A stretch of DNA of 64,000 nt from Phycisphaeraceae bacterium (GCA_019636535.1 JAHBXK010000004.1:98842-162841), one strand, 5' to 3'. Positions 1 to 11,461 are shown, counted from the first letter of the stretch. The notes: generated by a model from the letters alone, not told the origin. Translations and numbers: made by a program.

Positions 1-1218
1 GTGGTCGTCTACATGAAGGACGGCCAGCGGTTTACGGGCATTCTGGTATCGACCGACGACAAGCACCTTCGAGTGCGGATCGCCGGGATCGTGACGTCGC
101 TGCCTCTGTCGATGGTGCAGCGGTACGAGGTGTTGCCCCCGATCCTGCAGCGCTACATGGATCTGCGCGCCGCCGTCGGAAACGACCCCGGCCAGATCCT
201 GCAACTGGCCGAGTGGCTGCGCGAGCGTGAGCGCTACACGCTAGCGCTGGCCGAGGTGGAGCGTGCGCTTGCGATCGACCCGGACCATGAGCCCTCTCGC
301 CGGCTTAAGTTACTGCTGGAACAGCAGATCGTGCTGCGGACCAAGGCCGCCGAACGTGAGCGAGATGGCGGCGCAGCAGAGCGGGATGAGCCGCGGTCCG
401 GCGTGCAGGGCAGACCGATCCGGCCACGTCCCGCCGACTTTCCATTGCTCAGCCGGGATCAGATCAGCCTACTAAAGGTGTACGAACTGGACCTCGACAC
501 GCGCCCTCGGCTGGTGATCAAGCGCGAGACGATCACCCGACTGCTCGAGCAGAACTCCGGACATCCGCTCGTGCCCGTGACGCGCGAGGGGCGCGAGTCG
601 TGGTACCGCAAGGACACATTGGAGATCATGGACCTGATGTTCCGACTGCAGGCGCGGAACCTCTACGACCAGGTCCAAGTGTTGGATCAGCCTCGCACGT
701 TCGAAGTCTTCCGCGATCAGGTGCAACGGACGTGGCTTCTGTCGCGATGCGCAACCAACGAGTGCCACGGCGGAACCGAGGCGGGGCGGTTCATGCTCCA
801 TAACCGCCGACCGAACAGTGAACAGACCGTCTACACGAATTTCCTGATCGTCAACCGATTCAAACTCGCGGACGGACGCGGGTTGATCGACGTCGACGAA
901 CCCGCCAAGAGCCCGTTGTTGCAACTCGGACTGCCGCGAGAGGACTCGCTGTACCCGCACCCGCCGGTGATCGGTGATCGTGGTCGCAACATTTGGCGGC
1001 AGGTATTCAACGCGGTTGAGGACCGCACGTTCCAAGAGGGAGTGGAATGGGTGCGATCGCTCTTTCGCCCGCGCCCCGACTATCCGATCGCGTTCGACCT
1101 GCCCGAAGGCACACCGCGTTCGCGTCCTCGCGAGCAACTGCCGAACCATCGCGGACCCGCTTTAGGGGAGACCGATGGTGAATCGGGGAGTGAGAAGCCG
1201 GAACCGCTTCCGCGCTAG
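1..1218 (+). CDS. Planctomycete hypothetical protein with CX4CH heme-like motif (5' end may be cut)
   Basis: The reading frame is open from base 1, which happens to read GTG, so the protein may begin upstream of the window. The visible 405 residues have no signal peptide or membrane segment. Residues about 60-110 look TPR-like (LAEVERALAIDPDHEPSRRL). The most telling motif is CATNECHGG at residues 250-258, a CX4CH spacing rather than the usual CX3CH or CX2CH of c-type hemes. The following residues (TEAGRFML) resemble phrases I know from planctomycete proteins with cytochrome-like motifs. The C-terminus is charged and proline-rich and probably disordered. A role in redox chemistry or envelope biology is only a guess, since no export signal is visible in this part. 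No family name can be given with confidence. Confidence 0.7.
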   Translation: MVVYMKDGQRFTGILVSTDDKHLRVRIAGIVTSLPLSMVQRYEVLPPILQRYMDLRAAVGNDPGQILQLAEWLRERERYTLALAEVERALAIDPDHEPSRRLKLLLEQQIVLRTKAAERERDGGAAERDEPRSGVQGRPIRPRPADFPLLSRDQISLLKVYELDLDTRPRLVIKRETITRLLEQNSGHPLVPVTREGRESWYRKDTLEIMDLMFRLQARNLYDQVQVLDQPRTFEVFRDQVQRTWLLSRCATNECHGGTEAGRFMLHNRRPNSEQTVYTNFLIVNRFKLADGRGLIDVDEPAKSPLLQLGLPREDSLYPHPPVIGDRGRNIWRQVFNAVEDRTFQEGVEWVRSLFRPRPDYPIAFDLPEGTPRSRPREQLPNHRGPALGETDGESGSEKPEPLPR

Positions 1219-1582
1219 GGGCGCATGTCGGCGTGTTCGTCGCCTTCGCCGTGACGGATTTCGCCCTTCCAAACACCTATCATCGTGCACCCCCAGCGCT
1301 TAGGGCCAGATATGTTGAGCGTGACTTGATAGAGTGTGGACCCGCTACGGCTCATGCGGAGCGCGGGCGAGGCTGTCGGTAGTCCGGCGTGGGTTCAAGA
1401 CGGTCGAATGAGCCCGGTCGACCCAACCCTCGGCCGGGGCGCTCTCGATCAGCTCAGCCGAGTATGGTCGATCACGTCGTGGCGCGTTTCGCCGCCGCAA
1501 GTTGAATGCGAACCGCCGGGACAGACCGCCCGTCGCGTAGAAAATGGAAATGAAAGTAGCCAGGTAGAAGGACGCCCGCCGC
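1219..1582. other. Intergenic region, no feature recognised
   Basis: This 364-base gap separates two plus-strand genes. Short overlapping open frames exist on both strands, but none has a convincing ribosome-binding site or recognisable product. No tRNA-like fold, strong hairpin or repeat was seen. A purine-rich stretch near 1563-1572 (aggtagaagg) precedes the next gene and may serve as its ribosome-binding site. Confidence 0.5.
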
Positions 1583-3820
1583 ATGATGTACCGCCGATGC
1601 ATGGTTCGATTCTCTGCAGCCGCAGCGTTGTCGGCTGCTCTTGTGAGCATGCCGGGGTGCGGCGACTCGGACGGCGTGCAGGCCGAACTCGAGCGTGCGG
1701 AGATCGTGCTGACCGCGATCTCAAACCCGGGTTCAACAGCCCGCCCACCCGATGATCGCCGGCGCGATGACCTTCAGTGGGTGATCGATCGGCTCAGCGG
1801 CAGGCCCGGCAAGGGCGTGGCGTACTCGCTGCTGCGCCCCGAGGATTTCGACCGTCGGCTCGATGACCCACAGGCACGGCCCAAGCCGGGCGCGGGTGCG
1901 CTTCCGGAGCCGCGGAGCGCTGCGGTCGATGCAAATCAGCCGGGCCAGGCGGCAGCAGCCAATATGCTCGTTTCGCGAGCACACGCCGGCCTCGGTGAGA
2001 TCCAGGCAAACGCGCACGCCCGAGTTGAAGCGGCGCTGCTCAACCAACTCGCCGTGATCAGGGCGGCGCTGGGCGAGTGGAACGCCCTCAACAGCCAGGC
2101 CGCCGGCTTCGAGACGTACGACGCCGAGGCCGATGTGCGGTCGCTGCAATCGCAGATGACCGAGCGGCAGTCCGAGCTCGGTCAAGCGCAGCAGGCAAGT
2201 CGGGCGGCGGTCGACGCGATCGCAGCGCTCGAAGCAGAGGCCTCGCAACTGAGCGCTCAGGGCGAGCAGGCCCGACAGCGGGAGACGGCGGTACGGGAGC
2301 GCATGCTGAACGCTTCCGAAACTGAAAGACTGCGGCTGCTCGAAGAGGCGACCCGCCATCGTCGCGAGGCAGATGACTTTGATCGCCAGGCGGCGGTCAT
2401 TCTCGCGCGCGCTGAGGCCGACCGACCGAACGCCGCAACGCTCGCAAGACGCGTCTCGCTCATCGAATCGCAGATCACGTTCCTTCGTGACGGTGTCGCC
2501 AGCGTTCGCGAGCGGGGCGACAAGAACCTCGCCGCCGCGACCAGAGCCCGCGCCGATGCCGCTCAGGTCGCTGCGCGCCTCGACACACTGATCACCGAGG
2601 CCGCCACGCTTCGCGCAAACGCCGACGCTCCCGCGGACGAGGCGGTTCGGCTCTACGGACTGGCACAATCCGCCGCGACGAAGGCCGCGAGCAAGGCAAC
2701 CGACGCGGCCACCAAGGGCCAGGCCTCGGTGCTCGCCGCGGCGGCGGCTCAGGCTGCTGCGGATGTGCAGGCCTCGCGGGCGCGAGGTCTGACGCAGTAC
2801 GCAACGGTGGTGAGGAGCGCTGCGGACGATCCGTTCCGCCTGCCGAACCGAGCCACCTATTCGCAGCGTGCCGGGGAGGCCGAGAAACGCAGCGCCGACG
2901 CCCAGAAACTGGCAGGCGAACTCTACAAGGCCGCCATGGACTCCTTCGGCCGTGCCGGCACAGCCGGCGCGGGCGCGCAGGGCCAGGCGCTCAAGCAGCG
3001 CCTCGATTCACTCGGCAAACAACTCAGTGTGCTCGCGGGCGAAGCGCCGGTGCCGACCAACGAACCCGCCGATCAGGCTCCGTCCGCACCGACCGCCGAC
3101 TCCTCGTCATCGGACGATTCGCCCGAGATCGCCGAGGCCAGGGCCTTCATGCAGCGATTGATCGATCAGACCAAGGCGGGAAATCTCTCGGCGATGCTCG
3201 ACGCGATGGCCTTCGAGGATCCGGCCGAGGCCGAACTTGTTCGGGCGATCTTCCCGCTTGTGCAGGCGGTTGCGGACTTCAACTCTTTGTGCGAATCAAC
3301 CTACGGATCGGACTTGGCCGCATTGGTGCAGGCGAGCAAGGTGCCCGCGGTCCGAATGAACCCGATGCTGAGCATGATCGGGCCGATGACCGGCCAGATG
3401 GGAGCGATGGGCGCCGGGCTTGGTGACCTGCGCGATCTCACCGCCGCTGATCTGACCTTTTCACCCATGGCCGACGGGAAGATCGCGTTTCTGGGCGGAG
3501 AAGAGGGCGCCGAGCAACCGGGCCTTCTCGCGAAGATCGACGGCCAGTGGCGGTTGTGGTTCCCGCGGACGGGCATGGCCTCCGGACCTGGGGCGGGCCA
3601 GGCTCAGATGTTCCTGCCCATGTTCAAGCCCATGGCGGGTGTCTTCGGAACGGTCGGCGGCAAGGTCCGCTCCGGCGATTACGCCAATGCCGACGCCATG
3701 CTGACCGATCTGGCAGCGCGATTGACCGGCGCGATGGCTATGCCCGGAATGAACGGCGACGATGATGACCCCGATACGCCAGTCGGCGGAGGCGTGGGTG
3801 GAGGGATGGGCGGCGGCTGA
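1583..3820 (+). CDS. Putative lipoprotein with long alanine-rich coiled coil and Met/Gly-rich C-terminus
   Basis: The 745-residue product starts with a basic N-terminus, a hydrophobic stretch (AAAALSAALVS) and the lipobox-like MPGC around residues 24-27, so export and lipidation are likely. Residues about 170-480 are rich in Ala, Gln, Glu and Arg in a heptad-like pattern, which predicts a long coiled coil. A Ser/Asp-rich linker follows. The C-terminal part, residues about 520-700, looks globular and contains a Met-rich segment (NPMLSMIGPMTGQMGAMGAG). The protein ends in a Gly-rich tail (GGGVGGGMGGG). Three in-frame ATG codons (1583, 1586, 1601) could be the start, and the first has AAGGA ten bases upstream. 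The C-terminal region may be a DUF4878-like or NTF2-like fold, but I do not recognise it. Function is unknown; an envelope structural role is inferred. Confidence 0.75.
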   Translation: MMYRRCMVRFSAAAALSAALVSMPGCGDSDGVQAELERAEIVLTAISNPGSTARPPDDRRRDDLQWVIDRLSGRPGKGVAYSLLRPEDFDRRLDDPQARPKPGAGALPEPRSAAVDANQPGQAAAANMLVSRAHAGLGEIQANAHARVEAALLNQLAVIRAALGEWNALNSQAAGFETYDAEADVRSLQSQMTERQSELGQAQQASRAAVDAIAALEAEASQLSAQGEQARQRETAVRERMLNASETERLRLLEEATRHRREADDFDRQAAVILARAEADRPNAATLARRVSLIESQITFLRDGVASVRERGDKNLAAATRARADAAQVAARLDTLITEAATLRANADAPADEAVRLYGLAQSAATKAASKATDAATKGQASVLAAAAAQAAADVQASRARGLTQYATVVRSAADDPFRLPNRATYSQRAGEAEKRSADAQKLAGELYKAAMDSFGRAGTAGAGAQGQALKQRLDSLGKQLSVLAGEAPVPTNEPADQAPSAPTADSSSSDDSPEIAEARAFMQRLIDQTKAGNLSAMLDAMAFEDPAEAELVRAIFPLVQAVADFNSLCESTYGSDLAALVQASKVPAVRMNPMLSMIGPMTGQMGAMGAGLGDLRDLTAADLTFSPMADGKIAFLGGEEGAEQPGLLAKIDGQWRLWFPRTGMASGPGAGQAQMFLPMFKPMAGVFGTVGGKVRSGDYANADAMLTDLAARLTGAMAMPGMNGDDDDPDTPVGGGVGGGMGGG

Positions 3821-3974
3821 CCCTCCCCTTTCATGTCGTCAAGCCCGGCCCACGGTCGAGCATTGACCCCCCACGATCGTTCGGATAGGTTTGCACGCCG
3901 ACCTTCTAAGCCCGTTCCTCATCCGATCAGCCTCAGGACGCCCCTTGCTGAAACAACCGAGGTTCACGCAGCCG

Positions 3975-5132
3975 ATGCAAAGCCACAACGACTTCAACTC
4001 TCGGTCGCGGTCCTTCAGGCGACCGGTCGCGTGGTCGGGCGTCGCACGGCTTGCACTCGGGGTGGCCGTTGCGCTGGGCGTAATTGCGGGGTCCGCCGAG
4101 GCGCGGGCACAGTGCAGCATCCCCACGGCCGCCGCAACGTCCGTCCAAGTAACCCCTGCGACGCAGGACGCGATCCGCAACTGCGCCGAAGCGGCCCGCG
4201 CGGCGTTCAGCGGCGGCGATTTCGCGCAGATCAAGCGCGTCCGCGATGCGCTCCTCGCCCCGCTGCGGCAGGCTCGCGTCACCGCGCAGTTCCGATTCAG
4301 TCTGGACGAGGCGCTCGCGCCCGTTCTACGCGAAGCGGTCCGCACGGGCAACGAAGACGCGGTGCTGAACGCGCTCCGCATCGCCGGCGAATTGGCCGCG
4401 GTCAACTCGGTGGAGATTCTGGGCGGAGCGCTCAGCAACGAGCAACCCGCTGTCAGGTTCATGGCCGCCTCGGGGCTTGAGCGGGCGTTTCAGCACATCG
4501 GGTCCGATGCTCCCCCGGCTTTGTTGCCGTTGAACCTGTTGCCGGTGGTTCGTTCGCTCAGCGAGCGACTGGCCGTTGAGACAGATTCCAAAGCCGCGGA
4601 GGGGTTGGTGCTGGCCTTGGACGCGGGCGCACGCATCGGCACTCAGAACTTCGACGCGACGGCCCTGGCCTGCGTGGAGGCGCTCGCGGGCGGCGTGGGC
4701 GATCGGGTGAGCAAGGGCGTCGGTGCGGAGTTCAACCTCGTGCTGCTGCGAGCGACCGACGCGATCGCGAGCGTGGTGACCAGGGCCGGTGGCGCGGGCG
4801 GCATGCGGCTGGACGAACGGACCCGGACGCTGATCGCTCGATTCTCGGGCGATGCCCTCACGCACGCCGCCTGCAGGGTTCAGAAAGCCGGGGCCTCACT
4901 CGAGTCAGACGAACGCCAGTTGCTCGCGGACATCGTCGGGCGCGCCGAGAACACCTACCTGCTGGTCGGCAAGCAACTGGGACAGGAAGGACGAGGACAG
5001 AGTCTTCAACAGACGCTGCAGCAGGGCGGCCGAGACACCGTCTTCCTCGCGGGCGTGCTCGACATCACAGGCAGACTCTCTCGCCCACCCTTCGCGATCG
5101 ATGCCGCGCGATTCAAGCACGCTTGCAAGTGA
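3975..5132 (+). CDS. Secreted alpha-helical (HEAT-like) hypothetical protein
   Basis: I chose the ATG at 3975 (MQSHNDFN) over an upstream TTG at 3891. The shorter form gives a basic N-terminus followed by a clean signal segment (ARLALGVAVALGVIAGSAEARA) that ends in an AxA-type cleavage site just before QCSIP. The mature protein of about 340 residues is helical, with repeated short segments such as NSVEILGGALSNEQPAVRFMAASGLERAF that look like HEAT-type repeats. There is no catalytic motif. It follows the lipoprotein gene with about 150 bases between them and lies upstream of an oligopeptide-binding gene on the same strand. Function is unknown. Confidence 0.75.
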   Translation: MQSHNDFNSRSRSFRRPVAWSGVARLALGVAVALGVIAGSAEARAQCSIPTAAATSVQVTPATQDAIRNCAEAARAAFSGGDFAQIKRVRDALLAPLRQARVTAQFRFSLDEALAPVLREAVRTGNEDAVLNALRIAGELAAVNSVEILGGALSNEQPAVRFMAASGLERAFQHIGSDAPPALLPLNLLPVVRSLSERLAVETDSKAAEGLVLALDAGARIGTQNFDATALACVEALAGGVGDRVSKGVGAEFNLVLLRATDAIASVVTRAGGAGGMRLDERTRTLIARFSGDALTHAACRVQKAGASLESDERQLLADIVGRAENTYLLVGKQLGQEGRGQSLQQTLQQGGRDTVFLAGVLDITGRLSRPPFAIDAARFKHACK

Positions 5133-5263
5133 TCCGCAGTGCGGCTCAAGCAAGCGTCCGCCCTCTCACCCCCTCGACCGCTCACTTCTCGAAGTCGGGG
5201 ACCTCGACATCACGCTCGGCGGGCGTGCGGCCGCTCGCGCAGGAGGGGTGTTACCCTTAGGCC

Positions 5264-7231
5264 ATGTGGAAACTCCTGGCCCCCGTGCTGCTGCTGGCCG
5301 GGGTCGTGCTGACCATCTCGCTCACCGACGTCCGCGACCCACCGGCCGACTTCACATTCATCAACCGCGGCGATGTCGCCACCCTCGATGTCCAACGGAT
5401 GAGTTGGATGCAGGACATCCGAGTGGCCCGTCTGGTCTACGAAGGGCTCATCGGCAACGACATCTTCACGCACGACTACGAGCCCCGGCCAGGCGTCGCC
5501 GAGCGATGGGACATTTCGGACGACGGCCTGCGATACCGATTCCACCTCCGTCCCGATGCCAAGTGGAGCAACGGCGAGCCGGTCACTGCTCACGACTTCG
5601 TCTACTCATGGCGACGGGCGCTCCTGCCCGACACGGTGAGCGACTACGCGGCGCAGTTCCATTTGATCAAGGGCGGCGCCGCCTTCTACAACTGGCGGCA
5701 AGCCGAGATCGACGCGATCGAAGCGATGCCCGCCGGGCCGGAACGACAGGCCGCGGCCTCGACGCTCTGGAAGCGGACCGAGCAAGCCTTCATCGAGATG
5801 GTGGGCCTGCGGGCACTGCCTTCCGACGATGGTCGCGACGGCGCGATCCTCGAAGTCGAATTGGAGAGACCGACGCCGTACTTCCTCGACCTCTGTGCCT
5901 TCGCGATCTTCTTCCCGGTCTACCCGCCGCTCGTGAAGCAGTACGAGCACCCCAACCCCGAAACCGGCCGGCTTGAGATCGGCTCGGGATGGACCAAGCC
6001 GGGCGTGCTGATCAGCAACGGACCCTTCAATCTGACGCGATGGCGGTTCAAACGCGACATGCGCTTCGAGAAGAGCCCGACCTACTGGAATCGAGACGCG
6101 ATCGCCATCGACACGATCGCCATGCCCAGCGTCGAGGATCCCAACGCGCAGGTCCTGGCGTTCGAGTCGGGCGCGGTCGACTGGGTGAGCGACGTCAGCC
6201 CGTCGTACAGACGGTACATCCTCCAGCGCAAGCGCGAGTTCTACGACGAGGTCCGCGCGGCCCGTCGCGCATGGGAAGACGGTGGCCGGCTTGGCACAGA
6301 GCCTCCCGACATCGATGCGATGATCGAGCAGGGATGGGATCCGGTCGCGATCGATTCCGCCTTGCCGACTGACCCTCGCAAGAACATCCATGCCTTCCCG
6401 GCCTTCGGCACATATTTCTACAACTTCAACTGCCAGGACAAACTCGCCGACGGACGCGACAACCCATTCAAGGACCCGCGTCTGCGGCGTGCGTTCGCGC
6501 TGGCGATCGACAAGCAGCGCATCGTCCGCGAAGTACGCGGTGTCGGTGAGAGTGTCGCCAGAACGCTCATCCCACCCGGGTCGCTGGCGGGCTACACGCC
6601 ACCACAAGGACTCGATTTCGACCCGGTCGCGGCACGCGCGCTGCTCGCCGAGGCCGGCTACCCCGGCGGCCGAGGGCTGCCGACGATCGAGATCCTGTTC
6701 AACAAGGACGGTGGGCACGACCTGATCGCACAATCCATTGCCAAGGACTGGCAGGACTATCTCGGCGTCAACGTGGCGCTGCAGATGCGTGAAATCAAAG
6801 TCTTCCGCAACGACCTGAAGAACCAGAACTTCATGGTCAGCCGCGCGGGCTGGTTCGGCGACTACGGCGACCCGACGACGTTCCTCGACATCAACCGCGC
6901 CAACGACGGCAACAACGACCGCAGGTACAACAACCCCGACTTTGAAGGCCTGCTCGACCGCGCCAACGACGAGACGGATCCTGCGAAGCGCATGTCGCTC
7001 CTGCAGGAAGCCGAGCGCATTCTCGTCGAGCGCGACCTGCCCCTCGTCCCCATCTTCCAGTACGTGCAGATGTACTTCTTTAACCCGGACCAGATCACGG
7101 GCATCTCCTCGCACCCGCGCCAGGAACAGAACCTGTTCTTGATCGACCGGCTGGGTGACGGCAAGGGCGCTGACAAGGTGAAGGCCCTGCCGCCGCGCAA
7201 TCCGCCGCAAGAACCCGGAGGCAACTCATGA
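5264..7231 (+). CDS. oppA: Oligopeptide ABC transporter substrate-binding protein (OppA/SBP_bac_5)
   Basis: This is a family 5 extracellular solute-binding protein that captures peptides outside the inner membrane for an ABC importer. The 655-residue product has an N-terminal hydrophobic segment (LLAPVLLLAGVVLTISL) but no lipobox cysteine, so it may be anchored by that helix. Typical family text is present: FTFINRGDVATLDVQ, LVYEGLI, PGVAERWDISDDGLRYRFHLR, KWSNGEPVTAHDFVYSW and later FKDPRLRRAFALAIDK. It is longer than the usual 530-550 residues. The extra length appears in part around residues 310-370, where a charged stretch (YILQRKREFYDEVRAA) interrupts the fold. Its stop codon overlaps the start of the next gene (ATGA), so the two are translationally coupled. 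Confidence 0.92.
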   Translation: MWKLLAPVLLLAGVVLTISLTDVRDPPADFTFINRGDVATLDVQRMSWMQDIRVARLVYEGLIGNDIFTHDYEPRPGVAERWDISDDGLRYRFHLRPDAKWSNGEPVTAHDFVYSWRRALLPDTVSDYAAQFHLIKGGAAFYNWRQAEIDAIEAMPAGPERQAAASTLWKRTEQAFIEMVGLRALPSDDGRDGAILEVELERPTPYFLDLCAFAIFFPVYPPLVKQYEHPNPETGRLEIGSGWTKPGVLISNGPFNLTRWRFKRDMRFEKSPTYWNRDAIAIDTIAMPSVEDPNAQVLAFESGAVDWVSDVSPSYRRYILQRKREFYDEVRAARRAWEDGGRLGTEPPDIDAMIEQGWDPVAIDSALPTDPRKNIHAFPAFGTYFYNFNCQDKLADGRDNPFKDPRLRRAFALAIDKQRIVREVRGVGESVARTLIPPGSLAGYTPPQGLDFDPVAARALLAEAGYPGGRGLPTIEILFNKDGGHDLIAQSIAKDWQDYLGVNVALQMREIKVFRNDLKNQNFMVSRAGWFGDYGDPTTFLDINRANDGNNDRRYNNPDFEGLLDRANDETDPAKRMSLLQEAERILVERDLPLVPIFQYVQMYFFNPDQITGISSHPRQEQNLFLIDRLGDGKGADKVKALPPRNPPQEPGGNS

Positions 7232-8238
7232 CCACCATGATCGCCCGCCGGCTGCTGCAACTGCCGATCATCCTGCTGATCATCTACACACTCACGCTCT
7301 CGCTCGCCTGGGCCGTGCCGGGCAACCCGCTCGAGAAGGGCGAGGGCCGCAGACCGCCGGAGGAAGTCGTCGAGGCGATGAGCCGTCAGTACAACCTCGA
7401 CCGCTTCGATCGCTTCTTCACGTCCTATCTCTACAACGCCACCGGCGTGCGCTGGCTCTGGGAGAGCGTGCTGACCGACCGGGCAGGTCAGGCGCGCGAA
7501 CGGGCGATCGAGGCGGGCCAATCGCCTCCGCCACGGTTCGTGTTCGACTTCGGGCCGAGCCTGCAGTACGAGGACTGGCGCGTCAACGAGATCGTCGCCG
7601 ACGCCCTGCCCGTTTCGGTCACGCTCGGCGCGATCGCGATCCTGATCGCGCTGGTCGTGGGCGTCTTTGCCGGCGTGGTCGGCGCGGTCAGACCCAACTC
7701 GTTCGCCGATCTCGCGACACTCACCGTGGCGCTCGTGGGCATCAGCCTGCCGAGTTTCGTGATCGGCACCGTGCTGGTCGTCGTCTTCGGCGTGTGGCTG
7801 CGCCTGTTTCCGATCGGCGGCTGGGGCACTCCCGCGCAGATGGTGCTTCCCGCCGTCACCCTCAGCCTGCCCTTCGCGGCATACATCGCCCGCCTGACGC
7901 GCATGGGCATGATCGAGCACCTCAAGGCCGACTTCATCCGCACCGCGCGGGCCAAGGGGCTGCCCGAGAGCCGGGTGCTGCTCAAGCACGCGCTCAAGAA
8001 CGCCTTCTTGCCCGTGCTCAGTTATCTCGGCCCCGCCGCTGCGCTCGCGATGACCGGCAGTTTCGTCGTTGAGCGCGTCTTCACGATCCCGGGCATGGGT
8101 CAGCACTTCGTGAACGCGGTCCTGAACAAGGACCTGTTCCTCATCATGGGCGTGGTGCTGATTTTCGCGACGATGCTGATCGTCTTCAACCTGCTCGTCG
8201 ATGTGCTCTACCGCTGGGTCGACCCGCGGATCGACTAA
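7228..8238 (+). CDS. oppB: Oligopeptide ABC transporter permease (OppB/DppB)
   Basis: The 336-residue product is an inner-membrane subunit of a peptide importer of the binding-protein-dependent transport family. It shows an N-terminal membrane helix (LLQLPIILLIIYTLTLSLAW), a soluble loop of about 90 residues, then five hydrophobic segments. The cytoplasmic EAA-type loop that contacts the ATPase reads RTARAKGLPESRVLLKHALKN. The C-terminus ends in VLYRWVDPRID, as in other OppB proteins. The loop after the first helix is longer than in typical OppB of 306 residues and is rich in Arg and Pro. No OppC, OppD or OppF follows; the next gene is on the opposite strand. The transporter must be completed by genes elsewhere, or the second permease has been lost. 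Confidence 0.92.
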   Translation: MTTMIARRLLQLPIILLIIYTLTLSLAWAVPGNPLEKGEGRRPPEEVVEAMSRQYNLDRFDRFFTSYLYNATGVRWLWESVLTDRAGQARERAIEAGQSPPPRFVFDFGPSLQYEDWRVNEIVADALPVSVTLGAIAILIALVVGVFAGVVGAVRPNSFADLATLTVALVGISLPSFVIGTVLVVVFGVWLRLFPIGGWGTPAQMVLPAVTLSLPFAAYIARLTRMGMIEHLKADFIRTARAKGLPESRVLLKHALKNAFLPVLSYLGPAAALAMTGSFVVERVFTIPGMGQHFVNAVLNKDLFLIMGVVLIFATMLIVFNLLVDVLYRWVDPRID

Positions 8239-8245
8239 CTGCGGC

Positions 8246-8563
8246 TCAACCCCCGAGCACGTCGATGTGCGTGCAACGGTCGACGTTGAGCGTGATCAGT
8301 TCGCCGTCGTCCTTTCGGAGTTCCAGCCGGTCGAGCCAGAGCTTGCCGTCTTTGGAATGGGCAAACCACGAGCCGGTCTTCTGCTGCTCGAACCTGACCA
8401 GCGTCCCCTCAACGACCCCGGTCACCGTGCCCGACAGCCGGACAACCTGCTGAGTGACGCGAAGCCGCTGGCCGGGCCGAAGGCCACCAGTTGCCGACGC
8501 CACGGCTTGTTCACCGGAGTTCGACACTGACGAGGTAATTGACGGAGTCGTGGCGGCGGTCAT
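8246..8563 (-). CDS. Small hypothetical protein
   Basis: The frame encodes 105 residues with a Ser/Thr/Ala-rich N-terminus and a beta-rich remainder (LRVTQQVVRLSGTVTGVVEG, VRFEQQKTGSWFAHSKDGK). The C-terminal half looks like a small OB- or SH3-like barrel that sits well with base composition and codon use of neighbouring genes. It is convergent with oppB, with only seven bases between the two stop codons. The upstream gene on the same strand starts at 9538 and ends 46 bases away, so the two may share a transcript. No family is recognised and no ribosome-binding site is evident. Confidence 0.6.
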   Translation of the reverse strand: MTAATTPSITSSVSNSGEQAVASATGGLRPGQRLRVTQQVVRLSGTVTGVVEGTLVRFEQQKTGSWFAHSKDGKLWLDRLELRKDDGELITLNVDRCTHIDVLGG

Positions 8564-8608
8564 GCGGAAGAAAGTGTAGGAACGCTCTCACGCGTCCTCA
8601 TCGCCACA

Positions 8609-9538
8609 CTATCGCGGATTGTTCGGCCACGCGAACGGCCTCAGAAACGCCGGCCATGACGGCGCGAGTTGGTGCCAGCGGTTGCCCTGGCCCAGAATCC
8701 ACAGGTCGTTTCCGGTAAAGTCGCCCACATCGGATTCGAGGTCCGGCCTGGGTCCCTTCGGCAGCATCAACAGTTCAACCTCGCCGTTCGAATAGACCAC
8801 ATGACCACCCCCGAGTTTCCGCCCGCCGTGGCGGTGCGTCAGTTGGTCCCAGTTGCTGAACAAGCCGTCGGGAGTGTTGCCGTTCCACCACTTCGAGTCT
8901 TCCTCGAAGTACACGGGAACGCCGCGCATGATGACCAGATCGTTCGGATTGGGTACCGAGGGTCTCGCGGCGGTGGATACGCGCGTGCGGCACGAGCGAT
9001 CCCACGCGACGGGGCGGTCGCTGTCCGTCCGCGCGCCGGATGCGCCGGTCGCCATCGTGTAATCGAAGTTGAATGATCGCTTCGTCAGGAACTCGTTGAA
9101 CATTGCCCGCTGCGTCTGCAACGCTGGCGTGTTCCAGTTGGCTTCGTTGCCGGTGTTGTCCAAGTTGGCGATGTTGCGTCGCTTGTTGGTCGGGCAAGCG
9201 AAAATATTGTCGGTGTTGACAAGGTACGGCCACGCGGGACCGAGCACCGCGGGGTTCGAGCCGCTCATCGGCTGGAGCGGATTCGCCGGGGCCGAGTGCC
9301 AGAACCGGTGCGGGTTGTTGTGCCCGGACTCCCAGATCAGCCCCTTGAAGTCGTTGGCATACGCGACCAGCCCCACACCGATCTGCTTCATGTTCGACAT
9401 GCAGATCACGGTGCGTGCCGACTCGCGCGCGTTCTTGATCGCCGGCAGCAGCAGGCTGACCAAGATCGCGATGATCGCGATGACGACCAGCAACTCGATG
9501 AGCGTGAAGCCTCCGGCCCTCTTCGTCTGGCGGTTCAT
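8609..9538 (-). CDS. Pseudopilin-like protein with prepilin cleavage signal (DUF1559-like)
   Basis: The 309-residue product carries the type IV prepilin/pseudopilin signature near its start: [18 protein letters not shown], with cleavage by the prepilin peptidase expected after the glycine and methylation at the following Phe. Residues after the helix ([35 protein letters not shown]) match the planctomycete group that carries many DUF1559-type paralogues. Family members usually end in an H-X9-DG segment; here the comparable region is [21 protein letters not shown], with Asn in place of the usual Asp. No pilus assembly genes lie nearby, which is normal for this family. It is probably an exported surface protein of unknown role. 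Confidence 0.85.
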   Translation of the reverse strand: MNRQTKRAGGFTLIELLVVIAIIAILVSLLLPAIKNARESARTVICMSNMKQIGVGLVAYANDFKGLIWESGHNNPHRFWHSAPANPLQPMSGSNPAVLGPAWPYLVNTDNIFACPTNKRRNIANLDNTGNEANWNTPALQTQRAMFNEFLTKRSFNFDYTMATGASGARTDSDRPVAWDRSCRTRVSTAARPSVPNPNDLVIMRGVPVYFEEDSKWWNGNTPDGLFSNWDQLTHRHGGRKLGGGHVVYSNGEVELLMLPKGPRPDLESDVGDFTGNDLWILGQGNRWHQLAPSWPAFLRPFAWPNNPR

Positions 9539-9837
9539 GCGGGCGCTCCGAATGCGGACCCGACAAGTCGGCGTGGTCTCAGATCAAACTTCCACTATTG
9601 TGACCGAACTTCCTTCTGGGTGCAACCCCAGCCAGCCAACCCGGACGGAAATCCCCTCGGAACCCCCGATCGCTCAAACGGGTGGTATCGCCGTCGGACT
9701 CGGTCCCGAAGCGCACCCAAACACCGCCACATACCATCCCAGCCCTCACGACAGACGCTCACCCCCCCCCTGCCCCCCGCTAGCCCCAGCCAATCACTCC
9801 ACGCGACCCCCTTCCCTGAGCCAAAGGAGCCGACTGC
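9539..9837. other. Divergent intergenic region with a poly-C tract
   Basis: This 299-base gap lies between the pseudopilin gene and asnS, which are transcribed away from each other, so it must hold promoters for both. A run of nine C residues at 9762-9770 followed by a second C run is the most distinctive element. No clear -35/-10 pair, riboswitch fold or T-box-like element could be picked out by eye. Confidence 0.5.
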
Positions 9838-11319
<1,482 letters not shown>

Positions 11320-11461
11320 CCCACCGCGGTTCGACTCAATCGCTCGGTCGTTGCTCGTCCGACTTTCTCCGTCACTTGGTGCAAGGTTCCTCCTCCTCCC
11401 GTCAAGTCTGGGCAACAACCGGCACTCCGCCGGTCGTGCCCACACACGCAGGAGAGAGACC

